From: Solibaculum_A intestinale
GTDB lineage: Bacteria; Bacillota; Clostridia; Oscillospirales; Acutalibacteraceae
Direction of reading: 5' to 3'
DNA length: 64,000 nucleotides
Assembly (NCBI RefSeq): GCF_040096205.1
Contig: NZ_JBBMFD010000001.1
Coordinates: 1 to 64,000 of the forward strand
This document shows, piece after piece, positions 25,447-33,656 of the stretch. The position numbers were made by a program, and so were the translations under genes. Numbering within the stretch: position 1 is the first letter of the stretch; each line of letters begins with the position of its first letter. Under the pieces are notes generated by a model, which saw nothing but the letters and a program-made list of their open reading frames with translations, made no database searches and was not told the DNA's origin.

Positions 25447-25986
25447 ATGTACTATTCTACCACTTACCCATCCTTGCTGGGATTGCTCACCCTCGCTAGT
25501 GACGGAATGAACCTGGTGGGCCTTTGGGTGGAAGGCCAGAAATACTTCGGCGATCCCATCAAAGAGGCCATGGCCCAACGGGACGACCTGCCGGTGTTTT
25601 TTGCTGCAAAGAGCTGGCTGGACCGGTATTTTGCAGGGGAAAGACCTGCCGTCTCTGCGCTTCCTCTGCGTCCCATCGGCAGCGAGTTCCGCCGGGAAGT
25701 ATGGAACATCCTATGCCAGATTCCCTATGGAGAGGTGACTACTTATGGTTTTATCGCCGAACGAATGGCGGCAAAGCGGGGCAGAAAAACCATGTCCAGC
25801 CAAGCGGTAGGCGGCGCCGTGGGACACAATCCCATTTCCATCCTCATTCCTTGTCACCGGGTGGTTGGCACCAATGGAAACCTGACTGGCTATGCCGGGG
25901 GAATCGGGAAAAAGATTATGCTGTTAAACCTGGAGGGTGTGGATACGTCACGGCTGTTTGTACCGACGAAGGGGACGGCCCTATAG
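25447..25986 (+). CDS. ogt: Methylated-DNA-[protein]-cysteine S-methyltransferase
   Basis: A 179-residue suicide repair enzyme that removes alkyl groups from O6-alkylguanine. The active-site motif IPCHRVVG (about residues 134-141) is intact. Upstream, VWNILCQIPYGEVTTYG is the typical DNA-binding region. A short insertion (KRGRKTMSS) before the helix leading to the active site is seen in clostridial members. ATG 25447 follows AAGGGA with 9 bp spacing; GTG 25438 is an in-frame alternative. Confidence 0.95.
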   Translation: MYYSTTYPSLLGLLTLASDGMNLVGLWVEGQKYFGDPIKEAMAQRDDLPVFFAAKSWLDRYFAGERPAVSALPLRPIGSEFRREVWNILCQIPYGEVTTYGFIAERMAAKRGRKTMSSQAVGGAVGHNPISILIPCHRVVGTNGNLTGYAGGIGKKIMLLNLEGVDTSRLFVPTKGTAL

Positions 25987-26102
25987 GCAATCAGACCGAA
26001 TTCAGGCAGGATGAGCGGTATCAATCGTACGCCGGAGAAGCGTTTCGGTATATGGTGCGTAAACGCCAGCCTTTCGTTTACGTATTTATGATCCGCGTTT
26101 GA

Positions 26103-26131
26103 TTGCATTACCGGCAGATTTTTGCTATACT
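26103..26131 (+). promoter_or_regulatory. Promoter of the small membrane-protein gene
   Basis: TTGCAT at 26103-26108 and TATACT at 26126-26131, 17 bp apart, with no gene between it and the start at 26220. A short palindrome CGTAAACG/CGTTTACG lies at 26058-26082, upstream of the promoter. Confidence 0.75.
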
Positions 26132-26219
26132 ATTTTATTAAGTACAGTGGTGGTCCCTTTTGAGCTGGGGAACCGCTCGTTGTGCCTGAACGGTATGCAT
26201 CAAAATCGGTAGAAAGAAA

Positions 26220-26582
26220 GTGGTACAAATAAAAAGAAAGCTTCCGTTTCCTCTTTTGCTTTCCGGCGTGCTCCAAAGTTTCCTTTTCAACATAGTGGTG
26301 GGGATTGTAGGGCTTTGTTTTCTTGTTTTCGGCTTTGTAGCAGATTGGATTGTCTTAACGATTGTTGGAGCGCTTGCCATTGCATTTTATATTCTAATCA
26401 GTGTCCGTAACCCCATCCGAACGCTTTCCAAGCTTTCGGAAGAAGCCGGTGAAACGGAGTTTGACAAGACTGTGGACGCTGTGCTTCACGGCGAAAAGAA
26501 GCCCGGCCTTTCTCTTTACAAAAGAGCCGTGTTTGCTTTGGAGGACACAATTCGGCAGAGAGATCCGGATTGGAAAGAGTAG
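26220..26582 (+). CDS. Small membrane protein of unknown function
   Basis: A 120-residue protein with two membrane helices (about residues 13-35 and 40-60) followed by a charged cytoplasmic tail of about 55 residues. I do not recognise the family. The start is GTG 26220, since an in-frame stop lies just upstream; the purine-rich AGAAAGAAAG before it is a weak ribosome-binding site. It has its own promoter and terminator, supporting a single-gene unit. Confidence 0.6.
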   Translation: MVQIKRKLPFPLLLSGVLQSFLFNIVVGIVGLCFLVFGFVADWIVLTIVGALAIAFYILISVRNPIRTLSKLSEEAGETEFDKTVDAVLHGEKKPGLSLYKRAVFALEDTIRQRDPDWKE

Positions 26583-26630
26583 AGCATGAGATATGTAAAC
26601 AGGTCTCATATATGGTCAATATGAATAAGC

Positions 26631-26663
26631 AAAGACGCTTTCGATCCGGTCGAAAGCGTCTTT
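26631..26663 (+). terminator. Terminator after the small membrane-protein gene
   Basis: AAAGACGCTTTCGA and TCGAAAGCGTCTTT form a perfect 14-pair stem around TCCGG, followed by a T-containing tail. Confidence 0.92.
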
Positions 26664-27001
26664 CTGTTCTGAATCGGAAAGGGAAAATCTTTATGAAAAA
26701 CCGATGATAATCCCTGACTCTCTGATCAGACTGGGAAACCATGCGTATGCGGCGACCGGGATTCCCCATTGCATGATGTTCTGCGGGTAACCATTTGGCC
26801 GTCAGCAGCCGCCCTCATTATCAGGCCGTCAAAAAGCTTTTTCAAAGCCGTATACTGAAGGCGGTTTGGCGGAAGCCGGCAGTCAGATAGAAAGAAGGCG
26901 ACACAGCTATTTTGGTGCATTTGTCCGTACCGCCCGGGCTAATGGAAAATCCGCCGATTATGCACAGCCGATTCGCTGCTGTAATTTCGGGAGGAATATG
27001 A
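26664..27001. other. Gene-free stretch before the diguanylate cyclase gene
   Basis: About 340 bp. No open frame with a start signal, no tRNA, and no strong hairpin is seen. A -10 element (TATAAT 27002-27007) at its end probably belongs to the cyclase gene; its -35 match is poor. Confidence 0.45.
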
Positions 27002-27082
27002 TATAATGCAACTATATGAAGTCTGAGGGCAGGAACCAGCACGGAAAGGGAACCCGCCGCGTCCGGCAAGGGAGTGAGAGAA

Positions 27083-28225
27083 ATGAATATCCAAGCGAGT
27101 ATTGCGCTGGACGTCCTGTCCATGGTATATGTGTTGATTCTGTTTCTCAATCTGGGTCACAAAACCAAAAAGGCCCGGCTTGATTATCAATATTTCTGGA
27201 TTATGGGCACTGTGTGCGTGTTTTTGGCTTTGGATGCCGCCTATTTTCTCTTTTACGGGAAAGAGGGAATGGTTTGCCAGGTTCTTTTGATGATCATCAA
27301 GAGCCTTTATCTGATCGTCAACTGCCTTGTCATCTGGCTTTGGGCACGATACATCGACTACACCGTCTTCGGCGATGGATTCGGGCGGAAAAAACACTGT
27401 ATTTTCTATGACTGCGTTCTCCTCCTGAATTCGGGGGCGGTGCTCGTCAATTTGTTCACCGGGTTTCTGTTTTCGATTTCGCTGCAAGGCACCTTTGTGG
27501 TAGGCTTTGCCGCCATGTGGACCTTCACCATTCTCAATTACCTCACGATGATAATGATAACCGTGATTGTCCTGAAACACAAAAAAGAAATCCAGAGGAA
27601 CATTTTTCTCCCGTTGCTCCTGTTCCCGCTGCCGCCCGCCTGCGCGGAGCTGATCCAAATTTTCTTCCGGCCTCTTTCCCTGATTTGCAGCTATTCCATC
27701 TCTGCCCTGCTGATCTTTCAGATTTCGCAGAACAACGCCATCTATACCGATGAGCTTTCGGGCTTAGCCAACCGCAGAATGCTCAATGAGCATTTGAGCA
27801 AATGGTTTTCGGAGTCCAAAGACGCGGTCATCTGCGGGATTATGATGGATTTGGACGGTTTAAAGGCGGTCAACGACACCTATGGGCATTTGGCAGGAGA
27901 CCGCGCGATTGTCCATATGGCGCAGATCATCAAAAGCGTAGAACGCAAAGATATCCTCGGCGCTCGTTACGGAGGCGACGAGTTTGTTCTAATCTGGCTT
28001 TCCGAAGACGGGCGGGAGATGTATAACGTCGAAGAGCAGCTGGAAGAGAACAAAGCAAAGCTCAACCGGTTGTGGCCGCCCCACGAGCAGATTGATTTCA
28101 GCGTCGGAATTTTTTGCTGCCGGGATCGGGACCAGTTCACAGCCGAAGAATTTTTAAAGCAGATGGACGAAAGCATGTACCAAGCAAAAAAAGAAAAGAA
28201 AAGCTGCAGCGCGACGGCTCTTTGA
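27083..28225 (+). CDS. Membrane-bound diguanylate cyclase (GGDEF)
   Basis: A 380-residue protein: about six or seven membrane helices over residues 1-210, then a GGDEF domain that makes cyclic di-GMP from GTP. Motifs are LSGLANRRML, MDLDGLKAVNDTYGHLAGD (metal-binding D, N and D residues) and ARYGGDEFVLIW with GGDEF at about residue 298, so the enzyme should be active. The product-inhibition site RxxD is not in register before GGDEF. No EAL domain is attached. ATG 27083 follows AAGGGAG with 8 bp spacing. The signal sensed by the membrane part is unknown. Confidence 0.93.
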   Translation: MNIQASIALDVLSMVYVLILFLNLGHKTKKARLDYQYFWIMGTVCVFLALDAAYFLFYGKEGMVCQVLLMIIKSLYLIVNCLVIWLWARYIDYTVFGDGFGRKKHCIFYDCVLLLNSGAVLVNLFTGFLFSISLQGTFVVGFAAMWTFTILNYLTMIMITVIVLKHKKEIQRNIFLPLLLFPLPPACAELIQIFFRPLSLICSYSISALLIFQISQNNAIYTDELSGLANRRMLNEHLSKWFSESKDAVICGIMMDLDGLKAVNDTYGHLAGDRAIVHMAQIIKSVERKDILGARYGGDEFVLIWLSEDGREMYNVEEQLEENKAKLNRLWPPHEQIDFSVGIFCCRDRDQFTAEEFLKQMDESMYQAKKEKKSCSATAL

Positions 28226-28241
28226 CTGTTCTGCTTGTTAG

Positions 28242-28272
28242 AGAAAAGCTGTCCGGCCGGACAGCTTTTCTT
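28242..28272. terminator. Terminator, probably bidirectional
   Basis: A perfect palindromic stem AGAAAAGCTGTCC/GGACAGCTTTTCT just after the cyclase stop and near the stop of the convergent MATE gene. Confidence 0.85.
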
Positions 28273-28321
28273 CGTATCCAGAGCCGCGGGTATGTGATCT
28301 TGCAGGCCGCCGCACTTGGGG

Positions 28322-29641
28322 CTATGGTACAAGCTTGCGCCTTCTATGAAGCAGAACATAGGCGGTACCCAGGCAAGCAACTGAAAGTTCTGTCGCCGGA
28401 AACGCGCACCATACGCCGGTGGTTCCAAACGCAGCCGAAAGAAGAAACGCGGCAGGCAGGATTACCGCGAATCCACGCAGAAGGGACAGAATCTGAGCGG
28501 GCCTTGGCAGTTCGGTGGAGGTGAAAAAAACCGACAAGATGATATTGAATCCAGCAAAGGGACAAGCGAGAAAATAAAGGCGCAGCCCTTCTACGGCGAT
28601 GTTTTGCAGCAGTGCGTCGTGTTCGCTGTTGAAGGCCGCGGCAATCGGAGAAGCGCCGAAAAAGACAGCGCCAACCAGTATAGCGGAGAGAATCAGCATA
28701 GCGCCCAGCGCCCAACGCAAAACGGCATGCACACCTGTGCGGTTGCCTTCGCCGTAATTACGGCTGAGAAGGGGCTGAATGCCCTGGGCAACGCCCGTAT
28801 AGACGGCGATCACCACCAGAGACAGATTGGCGATCACGCCGTAGGCCGCGACCCCCACATTCCCCTGCAAACGCAAGAGAATCGTATTAAACGCGATCAT
28901 GACTACGCCGGAGGACATTTCTGTGACCAAAGAGGGAACGCCGCAGGAACAAATTTGCATTGCAAGTTTTCCTTCCGGCTTCCCTTTCCTTACATGAAAG
29001 CCGTTTTTCTTTTTTAGGAAATGGGGCGACAGGATCAGCATGCTGATGACCGGAGCCAGACCGGTGGCCAATACGGCGCCGAAAATCCCCATATTGAGCG
29101 GAAAAAGAAACACATAGTCCAAAACGATGTTGGACAGGCTTCCTCCGATCATCGCCGCCATGGAACGATGGGGCGCTCCATCGTTGCGGACAAAGCAGAG
29201 AAGAACGTTGTTGAGCAAAAAAGCCGGGGCGAAGAGCAAAATGACCTGCACATAGGTTTTTGTCATTTCGAAGACGTTTTCGTCCGCTCCAAACAAGGTT
29301 ACAATCGGGCCGGAGAGGACCCCGCCCGCCAGCATGAAAAAGAGGGCAAAGCCCGCCGCCAGAAGTATCGCATGGGTAAACATGCGGTCAGCGCCCTGGG
29401 AATTCTTCTGGCTTTTTAAAATGGCATATCGGGTCGCGCCGCCCATGCCGATCATCAGGCCGCTTCCGTGGAGAAAGCTGTAAACCGGGATGGCGAGGTT
29501 TAAGGCGGCGAGCCCGTTTGCGCCCAGGCTCTTTGCCACAAAAAAGGTATCGGCCAAGATGTAGCAGGACAGCCCGATCATCCCCAGCACATTGAGTGAG
29601 GAATACTTGGCGAATTCCCGAAAGCAAGCGGTATGTTTCAT
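28322..29641 (-). CDS. MATE family efflux transporter (MepA-like)
   Basis: A 439-residue protein with about 12 membrane helices in two halves. The N-terminal pattern (NVLGMIGLSCYILADTFFVA, then ALNLAIPVYSF and GMGGATRYAI) is that of the MepA-like branch of MATE exporters, driven by Na+ or H+. ATG 29641 has GGGAGG 8 bp upstream. It lies 78 bp downstream of the PNPOx-fold gene on the same strand, with only a weak hairpin between them, so the two may share the attenuated leader at 30221-30371. Substrate unknown. Confidence 0.9.
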   Translation of the reverse strand: MKHTACFREFAKYSSLNVLGMIGLSCYILADTFFVAKSLGANGLAALNLAIPVYSFLHGSGLMIGMGGATRYAILKSQKNSQGADRMFTHAILLAAGFALFFMLAGGVLSGPIVTLFGADENVFEMTKTYVQVILLFAPAFLLNNVLLCFVRNDGAPHRSMAAMIGGSLSNIVLDYVFLFPLNMGIFGAVLATGLAPVISMLILSPHFLKKKNGFHVRKGKPEGKLAMQICSCGVPSLVTEMSSGVVMIAFNTILLRLQGNVGVAAYGVIANLSLVVIAVYTGVAQGIQPLLSRNYGEGNRTGVHAVLRWALGAMLILSAILVGAVFFGASPIAAAFNSEHDALLQNIAVEGLRLYFLACPFAGFNIILSVFFTSTELPRPAQILSLLRGFAVILPAAFLLSAAFGTTGVWCAFPATELSVACLGTAYVLLHRRRKLVP

Positions 29642-29664
29642 CCCAAACCTCCCTGAAAGAAATA

Positions 29665-29688
29665 GGCCTGCGCTGCAACATGCAGGCC
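29665..29688 (-). terminator. Weak hairpin between the PNPOx-fold gene and the MATE gene
   Basis: GGCCTGC and GCAGGCC pair around a 10-nt loop; on the minus strand a poor T-rich tail (TATTTCTTTC) follows. It may cause partial termination. Confidence 0.35.
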
Positions 29689-29719
29689 GACCAGCCAGAC
29701 AGAAGAACGCTCCGGCGGA

Positions 29720-30220
29720 TTATCCGTTCGCTTCTTTGTCTTTCATTAATTCAATTGCTTCTTTTCCTGTCAAGTGTTCCACCGTCATCTTCAGCATGCA
29801 CAAGGAAACCCATTCCCGGTTGATTGTCTCCTGGCGGTGGAGCGCATCGTCGTTTGGGGCGTATTTGAGGGCCAGCATCTGGATGGCGGCGCGTTTTTCC
29901 TCGTCTTTTTCTATGACTTGTATCTTCCCGAACGCGATGACGCTTCGGAAATAGGAGGTGTATTCCTCCGGCACAATTTGATCCTGGTCAATCACGCAAA
30001 ATGACGCCTTGGGGCATCTCGCAAGGGCGTCCAGCTTGTGGCCGTGTTTGGCGCAGTGAAAATAAAGGGCGCCCTCGTCGTATGCATAGTTCAGAGGGAC
30101 CGCGTAGGGATAACCGCTGTCCCCCGAAAGGGCCAGCACCCCGCAGGTGCCTCTCTTTAAAACAGCACCGCATTCTTCGGCGGACAGTGCCTGCCGTTTT
30201 CTTCTCATCTCGCGAAACAT
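29720..30220 (-). CDS. Pyridoxamine 5'-phosphate oxidase-fold flavoprotein (Nim-like)
   Basis: A 166-residue split-barrel protein of the family that includes nitroimidazole-resistance (Nim) proteins and FMN-dependent reductases. Landmarks: CGVLALSGDSGYPYAVPLNY (about residues 26-45), LYFHCAKHGHKLDAL with conserved His residues (about 52-66), and SVIAFGKIQVI. It probably binds FMN or a related cofactor; the substrate is not evident. ATG 30220 follows AAAGGAGG by 6 bp. It is preceded by a leader with a terminator and a very short ORF, suggesting induced expression. Confidence 0.85.
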   Translation of the reverse strand: MFREMRRKRQALSAEECGAVLKRGTCGVLALSGDSGYPYAVPLNYAYDEGALYFHCAKHGHKLDALARCPKASFCVIDQDQIVPEEYTSYFRSVIAFGKIQVIEKDEEKRAAIQMLALKYAPNDDALHRQETINREWVSLCMLKMTVEHLTGKEAIELMKDKEANG

Positions 30221-30247
30221 ATAGAGCCTCCTTTGAAGTTTTTAAGA

Positions 30248-30307
30248 AACAAAAAAAGCGTTTCCTTTCGTATCTTCTATGGCCTAACGATACGAAATCA
30301 ACGCTTT
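30248..30307 (-). terminator. Terminator-like attenuator in the leader of the PNPOx-fold gene
   Basis: On the minus strand, AAAGCGTT-TTTCGTATC pairs with GATACGAAA-AACGCTTT (arms 30307-30289 and 30274-30255, with a small internal loop) and is followed by a run of T. It lies between the promoter and the gene, 28 bp before the start codon, so most transcripts would stop unless it is disrupted. Confidence 0.8.
30284..30301 (-). CDS. Candidate five-codon leader peptide
   Basis: Minus strand: GGGGAG at 30316-30311, 9 bp spacing, then TTG ATT TCG TAT CGT TAG, encoding fMISYR if TTG starts. The codons lie in the 5' arm of the attenuator hairpin. Such short ORFs can control drug-resistance genes when a ribosome stalls. 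So short an ORF may also be chance. Confidence 0.35.
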   Translation of the reverse strand: MISYR

Positions 30308-30341
30308 CAGCTCCCCGGCGGTGAGCGCAATATTTTTTTGT

Positions 30342-30371
30342 ATCCTATCACAAAAAGCTTTCGGTTGTCAA
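30342..30371 (-). promoter_or_regulatory. Promoter of the PNPOx-MATE unit
   Basis: Minus strand: TTGACA (30371-30366) and TAGGAT (30347-30342), 18 bp apart. It predicts a leader of roughly 115 nt before ATG 30220. Confidence 0.75.
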
Positions 30372-30423
30372 GCCAAACGATAGAAACGTTGCGCAGGTGG
30401 AGGGGAGGAGGCGAAAAAGCCGG

Positions 30424-30467
30424 AAAGAGAGAGCGGCCCGTAAAGAACTGCGGGCCGCTCTCTCTTT
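30424..30467 (-). terminator. Terminator of gapN
   Basis: AAAGAGAGAGCGGCCCG and its complement form a perfect 17-pair stem around a 10-nt loop, just after the gapN stop on the minus strand. Confidence 0.9.
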
Positions 30468-30473
30468 GGATGA

Positions 30474-31934
30474 TTATTGTTCCTGTAAATTCAGCGTAAT
30501 CGCCTTGGGCCGGGTCATGGCCAGGATGGAATATTTGACGCCCTGGGTCCCCATGCCGGAGGCTTTGACCCCTAAGAACGGGAAATGGTCGGGACCTCGT
30601 TCGGTTTTGTTGTTGATCTGCACTGTGCCCACTTCCAGACGGTTGGCCACATAAAAAGCATTGTTAACATCATTGGTAAAGACGGAGGATTGCAGGCCGT
30701 ATTCCGACTGATTGGCAAGCGCGATGGCGTCGTCCAGATCCTTGACCCGCAGCACCGGCAGCACCGGCGCAAAAGGCTCGATCCAGGCCACCTTCATTTC
30801 CGGCGTTACCTGGTCGAGAAGGGTGGGGTAGAGCAGATTCTTTTCACGCCGGTTTCCCGTCACCAGCGTTGCTCCCAGCTTCAGCGCGTCGTCAATGAGG
30901 GATTGGGCAAAATCCGCCGCTTTTTCGTCGATGAGCGGTGTGATCATGTTTCCTTTCCTAGGATCTCCCACCGTCAGCTGTTCCACCCGCTTTTTCAGCT
31001 TGGGCACCAATCGGTTGGCCACCGTGTCCGTCGCTAGAATCCGCTTGACCGCCGTACACCGCTGGCCGGAATAGGAATACGCGCCGTCCACGATGGTGTT
31101 GGCCACGAAGTCCAAGTCCGCGTCGTCGAGCACGATGGCGGCGTCCTTTCCGCCCAGCTCCAGAAGAAGCGGGGTCATGCAGGAAATCTGGGAGATGTGA
31201 CGCCCAACCTCAGTGGAACCGGTAAAATTGATGAAATCGATCCCAGGCTGGGTGACCACATAATCTCCGATTTGGCTGCCGCGGCCGGTGACGGTGTTTA
31301 AGATCCCCTTGGGGAATCCCGCTTGGTTGAGAACCTCGACCATATGCAGCGCGCTGATAGCGCCCTGGGTGGCGGGCTTGAGCACCACAGCATTGCCCCC
31401 GATCAGCGCGGGCGCAATTTTGGAGATGGACAGGTTGACCGGGTAGTTAAACGGAGAAATGGCCAGGATGGTCCCCAGGGGGACCCGCTCCACATAGGAA
31501 ATCTTGCTGCGCGAGCCGCCCGGAAAGCTCTCGCCGGAGATGGCTTGGCCTTCCAGGCTTTTGCCGATATCCGCCGTATAGCGCAGAAGATCCGCCGAGC
31601 GGGTGACCTCGGAAAGGGCAGATTTTTTCTCCTTGGCCACTTCCATCACGAGAAGGTCCGCGATTTCCTGGGCGGCCTGTTCCAATAAATCGGCGGCCTG
31701 ATAGAAGATTTCCGCCCGTTCGTACACCGGCAGGGCGGACCAGGCGGGAATGCAGTCCTTGGTGGAGGCGATGGCTTGGTCCACTTCTTCGCGGGTCATG
31801 GCCTGTACGCTTCCAAGCAGGCTGCCATCTACAGGGGAATGAATTCCGATGGTTTCGCCGGAAGCCGACGCCACCCATTCTCCATTGAGCAGGTTCCCAT
31901 AGACCTTTTGTCCTTTTTCCATTTGTTCAAACAT
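30474..31934 (-). CDS. gapN: NADP-dependent non-phosphorylating glyceraldehyde-3-phosphate dehydrogenase
   Basis: A 486-residue aldehyde dehydrogenase. It has the catalytic cysteine in SGQRCTAVKR and the general-base glutamate in LLELGGKDAAIVL. The C-terminal NKTERGPDHFPFLGVKASG and the GQRCTAVK context match GapN rather than other aldehyde dehydrogenases. GapN oxidises glyceraldehyde-3-phosphate directly to 3-phosphoglycerate, producing NADPH and bypassing one ATP-forming step. ATG 31934 is placed by AGAAAGGG; GTG 31943 is the alternative. It may serve with galK-fed sugar catabolism and NfnAB in redox balance (inference). Confidence 0.9.
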   Translation of the reverse strand: MFEQMEKGQKVYGNLLNGEWVASASGETIGIHSPVDGSLLGSVQAMTREEVDQAIASTKDCIPAWSALPVYERAEIFYQAADLLEQAAQEIADLLVMEVAKEKKSALSEVTRSADLLRYTADIGKSLEGQAISGESFPGGSRSKISYVERVPLGTILAISPFNYPVNLSISKIAPALIGGNAVVLKPATQGAISALHMVEVLNQAGFPKGILNTVTGRGSQIGDYVVTQPGIDFINFTGSTEVGRHISQISCMTPLLLELGGKDAAIVLDDADLDFVANTIVDGAYSYSGQRCTAVKRILATDTVANRLVPKLKKRVEQLTVGDPRKGNMITPLIDEKAADFAQSLIDDALKLGATLVTGNRREKNLLYPTLLDQVTPEMKVAWIEPFAPVLPVLRVKDLDDAIALANQSEYGLQSSVFTNDVNNAFYVANRLEVGTVQINNKTERGPDHFPFLGVKASGMGTQGVKYSILAMTRPKAITLNLQEQ

Positions 31935-32232
31935 CGGTTGCACCCTTTCTTGTTACGCGTGTCATACATCTAGTGTTCGCAGAAAAGCCGTGATCATGCC
32001 AGCGCCGGGGAACAATCTTCGAAAGCGGCATCGCTGGCAAAAGCCTGATTAAGAATCGAACGGCGGGTGGAACAGGCGTAAATCTTGCCCCGGAAAGGCC
32101 AAACGCTTTGGAAGAATGCATCCATACCTATGTACAACGCGGGCAAGGTATGCCTGAGAAAACCGAATTGGCGCCGGTCGCAGCAAAAGGCGGGGAAACC
32201 GATGAAACACAATGGCGCGGTACCATTCGAGC
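31935..32232. other. Intergenic stretch upstream of gapN
   Basis: About 300 bp between the gapN start and the oadB terminator. It holds an 8-bp inverted repeat TGCCAGCG/CGCTGGCA (31997-32004 and 32032-32039) that could form a stem in the gapN leader. The out-of-frame tail of oadB also runs through it as an open frame, but codes for nothing recognisable. No clear promoter is seen. Confidence 0.4.
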
Positions 32233-32236
32233 AAAA

Positions 32237-32273
32237 AAAGGGCGGCAAACCAATTTCTGGTTTGCCGCCCTTT
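32237..32273 (-). terminator. Terminator of the decarboxylase beta/gamma operon
   Basis: AAAGGGCGGCAAACCA and TGGTTTGCCGCCCTTT form a perfect stem; on the minus strand seven T residues follow. It lies 24 bp after the stop of the restored oadB frame. Confidence 0.93.
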
Positions 32274-32296
32274 ATGACAATCAGAGAAGTGCCGTA

Positions 32297-33626
32297 TCAG
32301 CCGAAGATGGCGATCAGAACACCCGCCGCGACTGCGGAACCGATGACACCCGCCACGTTCGGACCCATGGCGTGCATCAATAGGAAGTTGCCGGGGTTCT
32401 CTTTTTGGCCCACCTTCTGAGAAACACGCGCCGCCATCGGAACAGCGGAAACGCCGGCCGAACCGATGAGGGGATTGACCTTGCCCTTGGTGGCCACATA
32501 CATGATCTTGCCGAAGAGCACGCCGCCGGCGGTACCGATGGCAAATGCACACAGACCAAGAAGAATAATTTTGATGGTATTCCAGCTGGAAGGTCTGACC
32601 GTTGGCGGTGGCGCCAACCGTCACGCCCAGGAAGATGGTAACGATGTTGATCAGCTCGTTTTGCACCGTCTTGCTCAGACGGTCCACCACGCCGCTCTCC
32701 CTGAAGAGGTTGCCCAGCATCAGCATACCGACCAGAGGCGCCGCGGAGGGAAGAATCAGGGAGACCACGATGGCAACCAGGATCGGGAAAATGATCTTTT
32801 CCGTCTTGGAAACCGGACGCAGCTGCGTCATCACGACGCTGCGTTCCTTCTTGGTGGTCAGCAGCTTCATAATCGGCGGCTGGATAATGGGAACCAGCGC
32901 CATATAGGAATAAGCCGCCACGGCAATCGGGCCGAGCATATGAGGTGCGAGCTTCGAGGTCACATAGATGGCGGTCGGGCCGTCCGCGCCGCCGATGATG
33001 GCGATGGAAGCCGCTTCGTTGTTCGGGAACGCAAGAAGAACCGCACCGAGGAAGGTGATAAAGATACCAAGCTGCGCGGCCGCGCCCAGCAGGAAGCTCT
33101 TGGGATTGGCGATCAGAGGACCAAAGTCGGTCATAGCGCCGATGCCCAGGAAGATCAGCGGCGGGTAGATGCCCAGTTTGACGCCTTGATAGAGATAGTA
33201 CAGCAAACCGCCGTTTTGGGCAGGCTTGTTCCAGAAGGGAAGCATCTGATCCTGCACCGCCTGCCACACAATCGGGTAACTGTGCGTGTTCTCGGGATGC
33301 AAGGCGTTGAGTACGTCGTTGATTTGGTCTGCCGAGAAGGTCTGCCGTATTTCATCCAGCGTTTTCCCGGTTGCTTGGATTAGTTCATCGACCGGTATGG
33401 CGATCATCTCGTTGGTGGGCATACCCATCATGCCTGCAAGCGGCAGGTTTGCGAGAATCATACCGAACGCGATAGGAAGCAAAAGCAAGGGTTCGTACTT
33501 TTTTGCGATTGCCAAAAACAGCAAAAAGCAGGCAATCAGGATCATCAGATAGTTCTGCCAGTATTGCAGGCCGAACCCGGACCCATTGATTAGATTCTGA
33601 ATGGAGTCAAAGATTCCGTCAAGCAC
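32297..33626 (-). pseudogene. oadB: Na+-translocating decarboxylase beta subunit, frameshifted
   Basis: The beta subunit (OadB/GcdB/MmdB type) is the membrane carboxybiotin decarboxylase that pumps Na+. The frame from GTG 33626 reads family sequence for about 345 residues (GIGAMTDFGPLIANP, GGADGPTAIYVTSKLAP, then VTVGATANGQTF). Near 32585-32592 it shifts. The true C-terminus (WNTIKIILLGLCAFAIGTAG, GSAGVSAVPMAARVSQ, LMHAMGPNVAG) continues in another frame to the stop at 32297. One extra base, or two missing bases, would explain this, giving about 442 residues. It may be a real mutation or a sequencing error. AAGGAG lies 10 bp before the GTG start. The gamma-subunit gene is directly upstream. 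Confidence 0.85.
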
Positions 33627-33656
33627 CTGTTATCATCTCCTTCATTTAAGTACCTC

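Noticed and set aside
25524..26102. A 192-codon plus-strand frame overlapping ogt
   Set aside because: It is a frame shadow of ogt with no ribosome-binding site.
32049..32296. C-terminal part of the shifted oadB frame
   Set aside because: It runs through the operon terminator and has no family resemblance, while the other frame does.
32377..33267. A 296-codon frame inside oadB
   Set aside because: It is a shadow frame of oadB with no start signal or recognisable pattern.
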